Below the pieces are notes generated by a model, which worked only from the letters and a program-made list of their open reading frames with translations, made no database searches and had not been told where the DNA came from. Made by a program: the position numbers and the translations under genes. A stretch of DNA of 64,000 nt from Burkholderia aenigmatica (GTDB lineage: Bacteria > Pseudomonadota > Gammaproteobacteria > Burkholderiales > Burkholderiaceae): assembly GCF_902499175.1 (NCBI RefSeq), contig NZ_CABVQC010000025.1, positions 42,304 through 106,303 on the forward strand. The letters are read 5' to 3'. This document shows positions 39,511 to 48,908 of the stretch, piece by piece. How positions within the stretch are numbered: the first letter of the stretch is position 1; each line of letters opens with the position of its first letter.

Positions 39511-40501
39511 GAACTATTACCCCCACCACATCGGCGATTTCCGGTCCGGCACGGTCAACATGACCCGTGTCGAGCGCTGGATCTATCGCGACCTGATCGA
39601 CGTCTACTACGACACTGAGAAACCGCTTCCGTTGGATCTCGACGCGGTGTGCTACGCCGTGGGCGTCAGCACCGAGGAAGAGCGTCGTGCGGTCGCCAAT
39701 CTGCTGCGCTTCAAGTTCACCCAGACCGATACCGGATACATGCACGATCGCTGCGAAATCGAGATCGCGGCGTACCGCACACGCGCCGAAACTGCTCAGG
39801 AGAACGGGAAGAAGGGCGGCCGGCCGAAAAAGCGCGCGGCTACCGGATCGGGTACCAAACAGAACCCACCGGAAACCCAAGAAAAACCCACCGGGTTTCC
39901 ATCCGGTTCCGATCCGGATGCCAGTGGGACCCCATACATAACCGGTTCTAAAACTAACCAAGAACCAAGAACCAAGAACCAAGATGTAAACCTAAGCGGC
40001 GGCGGCACAGCACAGGCAGTAGGCGACGATGCGCAGAACGCCGCCGCCGCCTTCGTCGAGATCCTTCGCTCGAGCGGCATAGGCTTCGCCGCCGACGACG
40101 AGCGTGTGCGCAGCTGGCCTGCGCTCGGTGCGACGCCGATCGACCTGCGCACGGCGATTCAGGTCGGCCTCCTGCGCCGGAAGCGCGAGGGCTCGACCCA
40201 GCCGCTGAACATCGGCCTGTTGAACTCGCTGTTGCCCGAGGCGATCGCCCAGCGCACCGGCCGCGCCGGAGGCAACTCGACCACCGCGCCCGCTGGCCCA
40301 TGGCACACGAGCTGGGCCGGCATCGTCGCGCACGGCCGCACGCTCGGCCTCGAGCAGGGCGAGCACGAGACGTGTCCCGAATTCAAGCTGCGCGTGTTTC
40401 ACGCGTCCGGCGACGGACCGTGGATGGACGACCACAACCGCGCATTTCGCAACAGCGCCGGCCCGGTCGCGGCTGGTGCGCTTCTGGAGAGCGGCCGATG
40501 A
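39509..40501 (+). CDS. DUF1376 replication protein (YdaU-like)
   Basis: The protein has 330 residues. The first 90 fit DUF1376: NYYPHHIGDFRSGTVNMTRV, RWIYRDLIDVYYDTEKPLPL. A basic, Pro/Lys-rich linker follows, then a C-terminal helical domain (residues 180 to 310) of a DnaT or loader type. Such proteins start replication in lambdoid phages lacking O/P genes. The GTG start is within a hairpin. It overlaps RusA by four bases. Confidence 0.8.
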   Translation: MNYYPHHIGDFRSGTVNMTRVERWIYRDLIDVYYDTEKPLPLDLDAVCYAVGVSTEEERRAVANLLRFKFTQTDTGYMHDRCEIEIAAYRTRAETAQENGKKGGRPKKRAATGSGTKQNPPETQEKPTGFPSGSDPDASGTPYITGSKTNQEPRTKNQDVNLSGGGTAQAVGDDAQNAAAAFVEILRSSGIGFAADDERVRSWPALGATPIDLRTAIQVGLLRRKREGSTQPLNIGLLNSLLPEAIAQRTGRAGGNSTTAPAGPWHTSWAGIVAHGRTLGLEQGEHETCPEFKLRVFHASGDGPWMDDHNRAFRNSAGPVAAGALLESGR

Positions 40502-40974
40502 GCCACGAGCAGCAGCACCTGATCGCGGCGCCGCTCGCCGTGCGTAGCGTCGAATTCACGGTTCCCGGCACGCCTGTCGCGAAGGGGCGCCCGAGGTTCT
40601 CGCGGCAGGCTGGGCACGTCCGCACGCACACACCCGAGAAGACCGAACGCTACGAGAACCTCGTGAAGATGGCCGCGAGCGCGGCCATGCGCAGCGCCGA
40701 GCCGTACGCCGGCCCGATCCGCCTCGTGGTGCATATCGGCATGCCCATCCCGACGAGCTGGTCGCAGAAGCGTCAACGCGCCGCGGCCGCCGGCGAGATC
40801 GGCGCCACCAAGAAGCCGGACGCGGACAACGTTGTCAAGGCGTTGAAAGACGGGATGAACGGGGTTGCATACGTCGACGACGGCCAGGTCGTCGATCTCT
40901 GGGTCGCGAAGCGCTATGCGGTCGTGCCCGGCGTGCGCGTCGAAGTCATCGAACTGAACCTGCAGCGAGCATAG
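40498..40974 (+). CDS. rusA: Holliday junction resolvase RusA
   Basis: The protein has 158 residues from the ATG at 40498. RusA features are VEFTVPGTPVAKGRPRF at the start and KKPDADNVVKALKDGMNGVA with VDDGQVVDLWVAKRY, which supply the conserved Asp and Lys residues. It forms dimers that cleave four-way junctions arising in phage recombination and replication. Length is near the usual 120 residues plus an N-terminal extension. Confidence 0.9.
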   Translation: MSHEQQHLIAAPLAVRSVEFTVPGTPVAKGRPRFSRQAGHVRTHTPEKTERYENLVKMAASAAMRSAEPYAGPIRLVVHIGMPIPTSWSQKRQRAAAAGEIGATKKPDADNVVKALKDGMNGVAYVDDGQVVDLWVAKRYAVVPGVRVEVIELNLQRA

Positions 40975-40984
40975 GGAGGGCCCT

Positions 40985-41314
40985 TTGAAGACGAAAACCA
41001 CGAAAATCACCCTCGACACGGTGCTGTCGGTCATGAAGCCCGGGCAGCGCTACACGGCGCACGACCTGTCGCGCAACGCTGACGTGCCGCTGTCGACCGT
41101 GCGGCACCTGCTCGCGAGCGACCGCGCGGCGACGCGCGTGGACGTGAAGCGGGGCGAGAAGCGCGGCCGCATGTTCTCGCTGGCCGGCACATGCGGCGGC
41201 GACCAGCACATCGACACGCGGATCCGCCCGGACTTCACGAGCCATCTCACGGGGTATGCGGGCTGGCTCGGCAGCCACCAGGCGCTGGCGATGATGACGC
41301 GGGGTGCGCGATGA
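40985..41314 (+). CDS. Winged-helix hypothetical protein
   Basis: The protein has 109 residues from a TTG at 40985 with GGAGGG upstream. Residues 10 to 60 form a winged helix (LDTVLSVMKPGQRYTAHDLS, ADVPLSTVRHLLASDRA). The basic end has KRGEKRGRMFSLAG. It overlaps the next gene by four bases. Function unknown. Confidence 0.6.
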   Translation: MKTKTTKITLDTVLSVMKPGQRYTAHDLSRNADVPLSTVRHLLASDRAATRVDVKRGEKRGRMFSLAGTCGGDQHIDTRIRPDFTSHLTGYAGWLGSHQALAMMTRGAR

Positions 41315-41904
41315 GCGACGTGATCGAGTTCAAATCGGCATTCGATGCCGTGCGGTTCGCGCTCTGCTACTCGTCGCAGCAGTACGGCGAGACGATCATG
41401 GCGAAGCGCATGCGCGGCGAGATCGGCGGCAACGGAATGGGGCTGATTGGGCTGGCCGGCGCCGGCCAGGCGGGCATGATCCGGCGTGAGCTGGAAACGC
41501 TGCCCGAGCTGCACATGTCGGTAATCGTCGCGCGCGCCGCGCCGCATGTGCTGCCGTGCTCGTGCGCATCGGCATGCTGCAGCGGCAGCACGCCGAATCT
41601 CGAATGGCAGGCGGCTATCGGCTGGCTGACGCGTGCATCCGCCGCATACTGCTCGGGCTTTTCGCACTACCGCGTGCGCCGCGCGATCATCGAGCGGCTG
41701 TTCGGCGTGAAATGCGATTTGTCGGAGATCGCCGACGAATGCGAGGCGCATCGGAACACGGTGAGCAAGCAGAACGCGGCCGTTCGGCTCTGGATCGAAG
41801 GCGACCGGAAGGGTGAATCCATAGGCGTTGCGCAGGTTGCGTGGCGCGAGATCGAACGGAAGCTCAACGAGATCGGACTGTTGAAGGAGAGCGAAACAAC
41901 TTGA
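41311..41904 (+). CDS. Probable late antiterminator (Q position)
   Basis: The protein has 197 residues from the ATG at 41311. A Cys-rich centre (PCSCASACCSG) recalls the zinc region of some phage Q proteins. The C-terminal 60 residues have an HTH (KCDLSEIADECEAHRNTVSK). It follows RusA and precedes an intrinsic terminator and the late genes, the classical Q place. The role is inferred from position and the Cys/HTH layout. Confidence 0.55.
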   Translation: MSDVIEFKSAFDAVRFALCYSSQQYGETIMAKRMRGEIGGNGMGLIGLAGAGQAGMIRRELETLPELHMSVIVARAAPHVLPCSCASACCSGSTPNLEWQAAIGWLTRASAAYCSGFSHYRVRRAIIERLFGVKCDLSEIADECEAHRNTVSKQNAAVRLWIEGDRKGESIGVAQVAWREIERKLNEIGLLKESETT

Positions 41905-41962
41905 CGATGTGCATTTCATGCACAATAATCCGCGATATTCGATACACGTGATACGTGCGTCC

Positions 41963-41995
41963 AAAGCCCGCTGAGCGAAAGCCAGCGGGCTTTTT
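41963..41995 (+). terminator. Intrinsic terminator at the start of the late region
   Basis: AAAGCCCGCTG and CAGCGGGCTTT form an 11-bp stem with a nine-base loop and a T-run. It lies 59 bases after the Q-like gene and just before the late genes, as tR' does in lambda, so it may be a target of antitermination. Confidence 0.82.
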
Positions 41996-42011
41996 GCATT
42001 GGGGTTCAGCC

Positions 42012-42191
42012 ATGTCTTTCCGCATCCTCGAAACCCGCATGTACCGCGACCCGATGCTCGTGCTCGAGGCGAAGCAGGAGGCCGAGCAGCGGGAACGGCA
42101 GCGGCAGGCGCTCAGAAACGAGCCCAGCTCAGCGCGCCGCGCTGCCGAGGCGCTGTTCGACCTGCCGCCGCGGCTGGATAGCCTGGCATGA
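42012..42191 (+). CDS. Small hypothetical late protein
   Basis: This 59-residue protein has a highly charged helical centre (VLEAKQEAEQRERQRQALRN) and a Pro/Leu-rich end. The longer frame from 41955 runs through the terminator, so the ATG at 42012 was chosen. Overlaps the next gene by four bases. Unknown role. Confidence 0.5.
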   Translation: MSFRILETRMYRDPMLVLEAKQEAEQRERQRQALRNEPSSARRAAEALFDLPPRLDSLA

Positions 42192-42841
42192 CCCGGGCGC
42201 AGAAGGCAGAGCCCGGCAGCAATCGTCCCCTGCCGCCCGACGCGCTCTTCGACGACTCGAACTGGTTTCGCCACCTCATGCCGGCCGACGGCGTGAACGA
42301 CTGGGTGCACCACACGTTCCTGCGCGAAGGCGCGCCGCTGCACAACGAAGACCACGCTCACCTGGTCGATGCCGATGTCGCTTACCTCTGGGCCGCCGTC
42401 GAGAACGTGCGCCAGATGCGCCGCATGGTCGGCCAATGCGAAGAGGTGATGATCCGCGCCGGCGGCTGGCAGCGTGCCCGGCAGGAGCAGCAGCTCTGCG
42501 AGTGGTTCGGCCGCGTGCCGGCATTCCTGATCACGCTCGACGCGCACTATGCGCGCGAATGCAGCGACATGGAGTGGTGCGCGCTCGTCGAGCACGAGCT
42601 GTATCACATCGGCCAGCGCGACGACGGGTTCGGCGCGCCGGCCTTCACGAAGGACGGCATGCCGAAGCTCGGCATCCGCGGGCACGACGTCGAGGAATTC
42701 GTCGGGATCGTGCGACGCTACGGCGTCGGTGGCGGCGCCGGCGACACCGCGAAGCTGGTCGACGCCGCACGGCGCGCGCCCGAGGTTGGGCACGTCGACA
42801 TCGCGCGAGCCTGCGGCACCTGCATCCTGCGGGCCGCGTAA
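42188..42841 (+). CDS. Putative phage metallopeptidase
   Basis: This 217-residue protein has HELYH preceded by ALVE (near residue 137), the HExxH zinc-peptidase motif, within a fold seen in putative phage metallopeptidases. YLWAAVENVRQMRRMVGQCE is a further family segment. It lies upstream of the terminase genes. Substrate unknown; host take-over or virion processing are possible. Confidence 0.78.
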   Translation: MTRAQKAEPGSNRPLPPDALFDDSNWFRHLMPADGVNDWVHHTFLREGAPLHNEDHAHLVDADVAYLWAAVENVRQMRRMVGQCEEVMIRAGGWQRARQEQQLCEWFGRVPAFLITLDAHYARECSDMEWCALVEHELYHIGQRDDGFGAPAFTKDGMPKLGIRGHDVEEFVGIVRRYGVGGGAGDTAKLVDAARRAPEVGHVDIARACGTCILRAA

Positions 42842-42857
42842 CTGAACGCATTTCGCC

Positions 42858-43337
42858 ATGGCAAAACTTCAGGAGCCGATCAAGCTGTACATCGTGCAGT
42901 CCTTGGCCTGCTTCGACACGATCTCGCGCGTCGCGAAGGCCGTGCGCGATGAATTCGGCGTCGAAGTCTCGCCGCAGCAGTGCGAGCGTTACGACCCGAC
43001 GAAGCGCGCCGGCTCGACGCTGAGCCAGAAGTACCGGGAGATCTTCGAGCACACGCGCGAGGAATTCCTGAAGGACACGTCGCGCATCGGCGTCGCGCAT
43101 CGCGCCGTGCGTCTTCGCAAACTCGACCACGCTGTCGGCATCGCCGAGCAGCGCGGAAACATTCCGCTGATGGCACAACTGCTCGAACAAGCTGCGAAGG
43201 AAGCCGGCGACGCGTTCACGAACCGTCACCGCCTGGAGCACACGGGCAAGGAGGGCGGTCCGATCACCGCGATCTCGACTGTGACGAACGACCCACAGGA
43301 GGCGGCGAAGATCTACGCCAAGCTCATGAACCCGTAG
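42858..43337 (+). CDS. Small terminase subunit (DUF2280)
   Basis: This 159-residue protein begins [20 protein letters not shown], with an HTH-like [20 protein letters not shown], the pattern of DUF2280. It lies directly before the large terminase. It would recognise the packaging site. The C-terminal half is helical, suited to oligomerisation. Confidence 0.82.
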   Translation: MAKLQEPIKLYIVQSLACFDTISRVAKAVRDEFGVEVSPQQCERYDPTKRAGSTLSQKYREIFEHTREEFLKDTSRIGVAHRAVRLRKLDHAVGIAEQRGNIPLMAQLLEQAAKEAGDAFTNRHRLEHTGKEGGPITAISTVTNDPQEAAKIYAKLMNP

Positions 43338-43338
43338 C

Positions 43339-44934
43339 ATGCCCATCCCGTTCCCGTTCGACTTCCGCACACCGGACTACGTGCAGGTGTTCGAATGGCG
43401 AGCGGAGCGGCTGAAGCGCATCCGCGCGAACCCGGGCATGCTGCCGGCGCTGCGGACGTTCTATCGCGACAACCCAGCCCAGTTCATCATCGACTGGGGC
43501 ATGACGTTCGATCCGCGTAACGTCGAGCGTGGGCTCCCGGCGACGATCCCGTTCCTGCTTTTCCCGAAGCAGGAGGAATGGTGCCAGTGGTTCATGGAGC
43601 GCTGGAAGTCGCAGGAGCCGGGCATCACCGAGAAGACTCGCGACATGGGCATGTCGTGGCTCACGGTCGGCCTGGCCGACACGATCTGCCTTTTCCACGA
43701 AGGCGTCGCGGCCGGGTTCGGCTCGCGGAAGGAAGAGTACGTCGACAAGATCGGCGCGCCGAAGAGCCTGTTCTGGAAGGCGCGCGAGTTCCTGCGGCTG
43801 CTGCCCGCCGAGTTTCGCGGATCGTGGGACATCGGCACGCACGCGCCGCACATGCGGATCCTGTTCCCTGACACCGGGTCCGTGATCACGGGCGAGTCGG
43901 GCGACGGTATCGGCCGCGGCGACCGCGCCAGCTTCTATGTGGTCGACGAATCCGCGTTCCTCGAGCGCCCGCAGCTGGTCGACGCATCGCTTTCAGCGAC
44001 GACGAACTGCCGCCAGGACATCTCGACGCCGAACGGCATGGGCAACTCGTTCGCCCAGCGACGGCACAGCGGCAAGATCAAGGTCTTCACGTTCCACTGG
44101 CGCGATGACCCGCGCAAGGACGACGCCTGGTACGCCAAGCAGGTTGCCGAGCTGCCGGCCGTGGTCGTCGCGCAGGAGATCGACATCAACTACGCGGCGT
44201 CCGTCGAGGGCGTCGTGATTCCGTCGGCATGGGTGCAGGCCGCGATCGGCGCGCACGTGAAGCTCGGCATCGAGCCGACCGGCCTGCGCCGGGGCGGCCT
44301 TGACGTCGCCGACGAGGGCAAGGACAAGAACGCGTTCGCGGGCCGCTACGGCTTCCTGCTGAACTACCTCCGGTCCTGGTCGGGCAAGGGCGGCGACATC
44401 TACGAGACGGTCGAGAAGACCTTCGGCATCTGCGACGAGCTCGGCTACGAGTCGTTCGACTACGACGCCGACGGCCTCGGTGCGGGAGTGCGCGGCGACG
44501 CGCGAGTGATCAACGAGCAGCGCATCGCGATCGGCAAACGGCCGATCAATGACGAGCCGTTCCGCGGCTCCGGGCCCGTGCACGATCCTGAAGGCGAGTT
44601 GGTCCAGGAGCGAAAAAACCAGGACTTCTTCGCGAACCTGAAAGCGCAATCATGGTGGGCACTGCGGCTGCGCTTCCAGGCGACTTACCGCGCTGTCGTC
44701 GAGGGGAAGCCGTACAACCCGGACGACATCATCTCGATCGACCCGGCGCTGGACGAGCTGTCCGCGCTGACGATGGAGCTCGCACAGCCGACCTACACGG
44801 TCAACGGCGTGGGGAAGATCGTCATCGACAAGGCGCCGGAAGGCACGAAATCGCCGAACCTGGCTGACGCGGTGATGATCGCGTATCAGCCGGCCGGTCA
44901 GGTTCTGGACATCTGGACAAGGTTGGCAGGATGA
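43339..44934 (+). CDS. Large terminase subunit
   Basis: The 531-residue ATPase has a Walker A-like [11 protein letters not shown] near residue 95 and Walker [13 protein letters not shown] near 200. Nuclease residues are D in [12 protein letters not shown] in FDYDADGLG and D in [10 protein letters not shown]. The start is one base after the small subunit stop. It powers DNA packaging. Family is close to those of contractile-tailed Burkholderia phages. Confidence 0.92.
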   Translation: MPIPFPFDFRTPDYVQVFEWRAERLKRIRANPGMLPALRTFYRDNPAQFIIDWGMTFDPRNVERGLPATIPFLLFPKQEEWCQWFMERWKSQEPGITEKTRDMGMSWLTVGLADTICLFHEGVAAGFGSRKEEYVDKIGAPKSLFWKAREFLRLLPAEFRGSWDIGTHAPHMRILFPDTGSVITGESGDGIGRGDRASFYVVDESAFLERPQLVDASLSATTNCRQDISTPNGMGNSFAQRRHSGKIKVFTFHWRDDPRKDDAWYAKQVAELPAVVVAQEIDINYAASVEGVVIPSAWVQAAIGAHVKLGIEPTGLRRGGLDVADEGKDKNAFAGRYGFLLNYLRSWSGKGGDIYETVEKTFGICDELGYESFDYDADGLGAGVRGDARVINEQRIAIGKRPINDEPFRGSGPVHDPEGELVQERKNQDFFANLKAQSWWALRLRFQATYRAVVEGKPYNPDDIISIDPALDELSALTMELAQPTYTVNGVGKIVIDKAPEGTKSPNLADAVMIAYQPAGQVLDIWTRLAG

Positions 44935-46514
44935 ATCGAAAACAACGCAAGGCCGAGCAGCGGCAATACCGCGCGATGGCTGCGGATTCTGCCAACGCGA
45001 AACGCTGGCTGACGCCGGACAGCTTCCAGAATTTCGAGGCGCGCGTCGGGCTCGGCACGCCGAACCAGTCGTCCGCCTACCAGTACGGGTTCGACTTCAT
45101 CTCGCGCAACCGCGTGCAGATGGAGGCGATGTACCGGTCGTCATGGATCGTCGGGCAGGCCGTCGACGTCGTCGCCGAAGACATGACGCGCATGGGCGTC
45201 GAGATCGGTTCCGACATCGATCCCGAGGACAAAGACACCCTGAACCAAGGGTTCGAGAACCTCGCGATCTGGGACAGCCTGTGCGACACGGTGAAGTGGT
45301 CGCGCCTCTACGGTGGCGCGCTCGCCGTGATGATGATCGACGGCCAGGATGCGTCGAAGCCGCTGCGCCTCGACACGGTCGCCGAGGGGCAGTTCAAGGG
45401 CCTCTGCGTGCTCGACCGTTGGCTCGTGCAGCCGACGCTCAACGACCTGGTGCAGGAGCCCGGCCCGGAGCTGGGCATGCCGCGCTACTACGACGTCGTC
45501 GCCGACTCGATGGCGCTGCCGCGCCAGCGCATCCACTACAGCCGCGTGCTGCGCTTCGATGGCGTCACGCTGCCGTACTGGCAGCGCATCGCCGAGAACC
45601 TCTGGGGGCAGTCGGTCATCGAGCGGCTGATCGACCGGCTCGTCGCGTTCGACAGCACGACGATGGGCGCGGCGCAGCTCGTGTTCAAGGCGCACCTTCG
45701 CACGATGAAGGTGAAGGACCTGCGCAAGATCATTGCGATGGGCGGCCCGGCGCTCGAGGCGCTGCTGAAGAACGTCGACTTCATCCGCCGATTCCAGTCG
45801 AACGAAGGGCTGTCTCTGATCGACGCCGACGACGAGATGCAGATCGACCAGTACGGTTTCACCGGACTGGACGCCGTGCTGCTGCAGTTCGCGCAACAGC
45901 TCGCGGGCGCGCTGCAGATTCCTCTCGTGCGTCTGCTCGGACAGTCGCCGGCCGGCCTGAACGCCACCGGCGAGTCCGACCTGCGTACGTACTACGACAA
46001 CATCAAGCAGCAGCAGGAGCGCCGGCTGCGCCGGCCGCTGAACGTGCTGTTCGAGGTGCTGTTCCGCTCCGTGCTCGGCAAAGCCCCCCCGAAGGGATTC
46101 TCGTACGACTTCCGCGCGCTGTGGCAGATGACGGACGAGCAGAAGGCCGCGACGGCGAACACGATCACCGACGCGGTGACGAAGGCCGTCAACGCGGGCC
46201 TCGTGACGCCTGCCGGCGGCATGAAGGAGCTGCGCGCGTCGGCCCATCGGACTGGCGTGTTCTCGTCGATCACCGACGAGGAAATCAAGCAGGCCGAGGA
46301 CCAACCGCCGCCGGCCGCAGAAACGGAGCTTCCCCCTGATGCTGATGACCAGAACGACGGACCGCAAGCGACGCCGCAATCCGGTGCGCCTGGCCGGGCC
46401 CGAGCGTCAGCTAAGGACGCAGCTCCGCAAGATCGCCGAGCAGGTGGGCGCGTTGGTCGATGGCTTTCCGCCTGGCGATCCCGCATTCGCCCCGACGATC
46501 GAGCAGCTGCTTAG
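44931..46514 (+). CDS. Portal protein (DUF1073)
   Basis: The 527-residue protein has [58 protein letters not shown] and related signature segments of DUF1073 portals. It overlaps terminase by four bases. The last 60 residues are low-complexity and overlap the next gene by 176 bases in another frame, an unusually long overlap. Confidence 0.9.
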   Translation: MNRKQRKAEQRQYRAMAADSANAKRWLTPDSFQNFEARVGLGTPNQSSAYQYGFDFISRNRVQMEAMYRSSWIVGQAVDVVAEDMTRMGVEIGSDIDPEDKDTLNQGFENLAIWDSLCDTVKWSRLYGGALAVMMIDGQDASKPLRLDTVAEGQFKGLCVLDRWLVQPTLNDLVQEPGPELGMPRYYDVVADSMALPRQRIHYSRVLRFDGVTLPYWQRIAENLWGQSVIERLIDRLVAFDSTTMGAAQLVFKAHLRTMKVKDLRKIIAMGGPALEALLKNVDFIRRFQSNEGLSLIDADDEMQIDQYGFTGLDAVLLQFAQQLAGALQIPLVRLLGQSPAGLNATGESDLRTYYDNIKQQQERRLRRPLNVLFEVLFRSVLGKAPPKGFSYDFRALWQMTDEQKAATANTITDAVTKAVNAGLVTPAGGMKELRASAHRTGVFSSITDEEIKQAEDQPPPAAETELPPDADDQNDGPQATPQSGAPGRARASAKDAAPQDRRAGGRVGRWLSAWRSRIRPDDRAAA

Positions 46515-47097
46515 GCGATACGCCGAAGCGCTCGGCCCGTGGGCCGAGGTCACCGCCGCGCGGATGCTCGACGACCTGAACCGACGCGACGAGCAGGCAT
46601 GGATGCAGCAGGCGGCCGATATGTCGCGCGCGCTGCGCGACGAGCTGCGGCGCGCGCCGACCGGAGAGACGATGCGCGCGCTGATGGCGGAACAGGTGGG
46701 GTTGATCAAGTCGATCCCGCTGGAAGCCGCCGAGCGCGTGCACCGTCTCACGATCGAGGCGCTCGAAGACAGCACGCGCGCGGCTGCGATCTCGAAGGAG
46801 ATTCAGCGATCGGGCGAGGTGGCAAAAAGCCGCGCCGACCTGATCGCCCGCACGGAGGTTTCGCGCGCGGCGACGTCGCTGACGGAAGCCCGTGCGCTCG
46901 CCGTCGGCAGCACGCACTACATCTGGCGCACTAGCGGCGACAGCGACGTGCGCGCCGGTCACCGTGCGATGGAGGGCAAGGTCTGCGCGTGGAACGACCC
47001 GCCGGAGGTCGACGAGAACGGCCGCGTCATGCGATTCCACCCCGGGCAGATATGGAACTGCCGGTGCTGGGCCGAACCGATTATTTCCGAGGACTGA
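46339..47097 (+). CDS. Head morphogenesis / minor capsid protein
   Basis: This 252-residue protein has the SPP1-gp7-type core: KSRADLIARTEVSRAATSLT, HYIWRTSGDSDVRAGHRAME and an end IWNCRCWAEP. The start is within the portal gene; GGAG precedes it. It is a minor head protein, the counterpart of gp30 in the Mu-like prophage at 6.2 to 7.5 kb. Confidence 0.85.
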   Translation: MLMTRTTDRKRRRNPVRLAGPERQLRTQLRKIAEQVGALVDGFPPGDPAFAPTIEQLLRRYAEALGPWAEVTAARMLDDLNRRDEQAWMQQAADMSRALRDELRRAPTGETMRALMAEQVGLIKSIPLEAAERVHRLTIEALEDSTRAAAISKEIQRSGEVAKSRADLIARTEVSRAATSLTEARALAVGSTHYIWRTSGDSDVRAGHRAMEGKVCAWNDPPEVDENGRVMRFHPGQIWNCRCWAEPIISED

Positions 47098-47098
47098 C

Positions 47099-48397
47099 AT
47101 GCGCTTCTACACCGTACAGAAGCTCGGGCCGAAGCGTTCGCTCACGCCCGAGGGTTTCCTGCTGTGCGAGGACGTTCCCGTCGCGCGCACGGGCGAGATG
47201 CTGTACGCGGATGGCGAGGTGCCGATCGAGGCCGGCCCTGACGGGCTGATCCGTATCAGCCGCACGCCGGAGGAAGTGTTCCGCGACGCGACCCTCGCGA
47301 GCTGCATGGGGAAGGACGTGACGCTCGACCACCCGGACGACTTCGTTCAACCGTCGAACTACGCCGGTCTGACCCAGGGCGTGATGCTCAATCCACGGCG
47401 CAGCTCGGCGGAGCCCGACCTGCTGGTCGCCGATCTGCTGATCAAGCACCCGGACACGATCACGGCAGTGCAGGACGAAGAGATCGAAGAGGTCAGCCTC
47501 GGGTACGAGGCCGACTACGAACAGGTATCACCCGGCCGCGGGGTACAGCGGAACATCGTTGTCAACCACGTAGCCATCGTCCCTCGCGGCCGCTGCGGCC
47601 CGCGCTGCGCGATCGGCGATAAGGAACCCGAGATGAAGACGAAAGACAGCAAGCCCTCGCGCCGGCCGGCGTGGCTCGATCGCCTGATGCAGTCCATGAA
47701 GGCCAAGGACGAAGCAGGCGTCGAGGAAGCGCTCAAGGAAGGCCAGGAGGCCATGGACGAAGAGTCCGAGGAAGAGCGCAACAAGCGCGAGGCGGCCGAG
47801 GCCGGCAAGACCGGCGACAACGCGCTGATCCTGAAGACGTTGCGCTCGCTCGATCGCCGCATGGCACGCATCGAAGCCCGCGACGCCGACCGCGAGCGCG
47901 AAACCGAGGACGACGACGAGGAAGAGGACGACGAGACGGACGAGACGAAGGACACCGTCATCGAGGCCGAAACCGCTGGCCGTCTTGATCAGTCGGGCGT
48001 CGACCTGTACACCGGCGACTCCGCGCGCCTGATCCCGGCGCGCGCCGAGATCCTCGCACCGGGCGTCAAGCTGCCGACGCTCGACGGCCTGAAGACGAAG
48101 GACCGCGCGGCCGCGCTCTGCCGTTGCCAGCGCAAGGCGCTCGACCAGGCATACGAGACGGACGCCGGCCGCGCCGCGATTGCGCCGTTCCTCGGCGGCC
48201 GCGCTCCGGAATTCGACACGATGCCCGCACGCGTCGTCGACACGATCTTCACCGGCGCGGCCGAGCTGATGCGCGTGAAGAACAACGCCGGCGCCTCGAG
48301 CGGCAAGGTCAATACGCGCGATTTCGGCAAGGCAACCACGATCGCCGACATCAACAAGCGCAACGCGGAATTCTGGTCCAAGCGGGCCGGCCAATAA
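47099..48397 (+). CDS. Prohead protease with scaffold (DUF2213)
   Basis: The protein has 432 residues. The N-terminal 160 residues fit DUF2213 proteases (DVTLDHPDDFVQPSNYAGLT, VVNHVAIVPRGRCG). The rest is acidic and helical, as in scaffolds. An internal in-frame ATG at 47633 has AAGGA seven bases upstream and would give a 254-residue scaffold product, parallel to Mu I/Z. Protease role from family. Confidence 0.85.
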   Translation: MRFYTVQKLGPKRSLTPEGFLLCEDVPVARTGEMLYADGEVPIEAGPDGLIRISRTPEEVFRDATLASCMGKDVTLDHPDDFVQPSNYAGLTQGVMLNPRRSSAEPDLLVADLLIKHPDTITAVQDEEIEEVSLGYEADYEQVSPGRGVQRNIVVNHVAIVPRGRCGPRCAIGDKEPEMKTKDSKPSRRPAWLDRLMQSMKAKDEAGVEEALKEGQEAMDEESEEERNKREAAEAGKTGDNALILKTLRSLDRRMARIEARDADRERETEDDDEEEDDETDETKDTVIEAETAGRLDQSGVDLYTGDSARLIPARAEILAPGVKLPTLDGLKTKDRAAALCRCQRKALDQAYETDAGRAAIAPFLGGRAPEFDTMPARVVDTIFTGAAELMRVKNNAGASSGKVNTRDFGKATTIADINKRNAEFWSKRAGQ

Positions 48398-48409
48398 GGA
48401 GAGTGCCAC

Positions 48410-48898
48410 ATGGGCAACGCAATTCTGTTTCGCATGCCTTCGGGCATCCCCGGCGACATCAGCCGGCAGTCGCAGGCCACCGTCGAAACCGGTTTCTTCG
48501 ATTCGACGAAGCCGTTCTCGGCATACGGCCTGTTCGGCAAGATCGCGAACGGCAAGTTCGTACCGATCGGAGCGGGTGACGTCGCCACGGCCGTCTACGG
48601 CCTGCTCGTGCGCCCTTTCCCGACGCAGAGCTCGCAGGACCCCGTCGGCACGTCGACGCCGCCGACCAGCGGTCCGGCCGACGTGATGCGTCGCGGCTAT
48701 ATGACCGTCCAGCTGAACGCCGGCGTCGCCGCGCTGAACGGCCAGGTCTACGTGCGCGTCGCGGCCGCCGCCGCCGGCAAGCCGATCGGCGGCATCGAGG
48801 CGGCGGCCGATAGTACCAACACGATCGCCATCGCCGGCGCGACGTTCATGGCGGCAGCCGATGCCGCCGGCAACGTCGAAATCGCCTACAACATCTAA
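48410..48898 (+). CDS. Capsid-region structural protein (DUF2190-like, decoration)
   Basis: This 162-residue protein is beta-rich and Ala/Gly-rich (AALNGQVYVRVAAAAAGKPI). It lies between protease/scaffold and major capsid. Position and composition suggest a decoration or cement protein. Shine-Dalgarno GGAG precedes the ATG. Confidence 0.65.
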   Translation: MGNAILFRMPSGIPGDISRQSQATVETGFFDSTKPFSAYGLFGKIANGKFVPIGAGDVATAVYGLLVRPFPTQSSQDPVGTSTPPTSGPADVMRRGYMTVQLNAGVAALNGQVYVRVAAAAAGKPIGGIEAAADSTNTIAIAGATFMAAADAAGNVEIAYNI

Positions 48899-48908
48899 GG
48901 GAGCCGAC

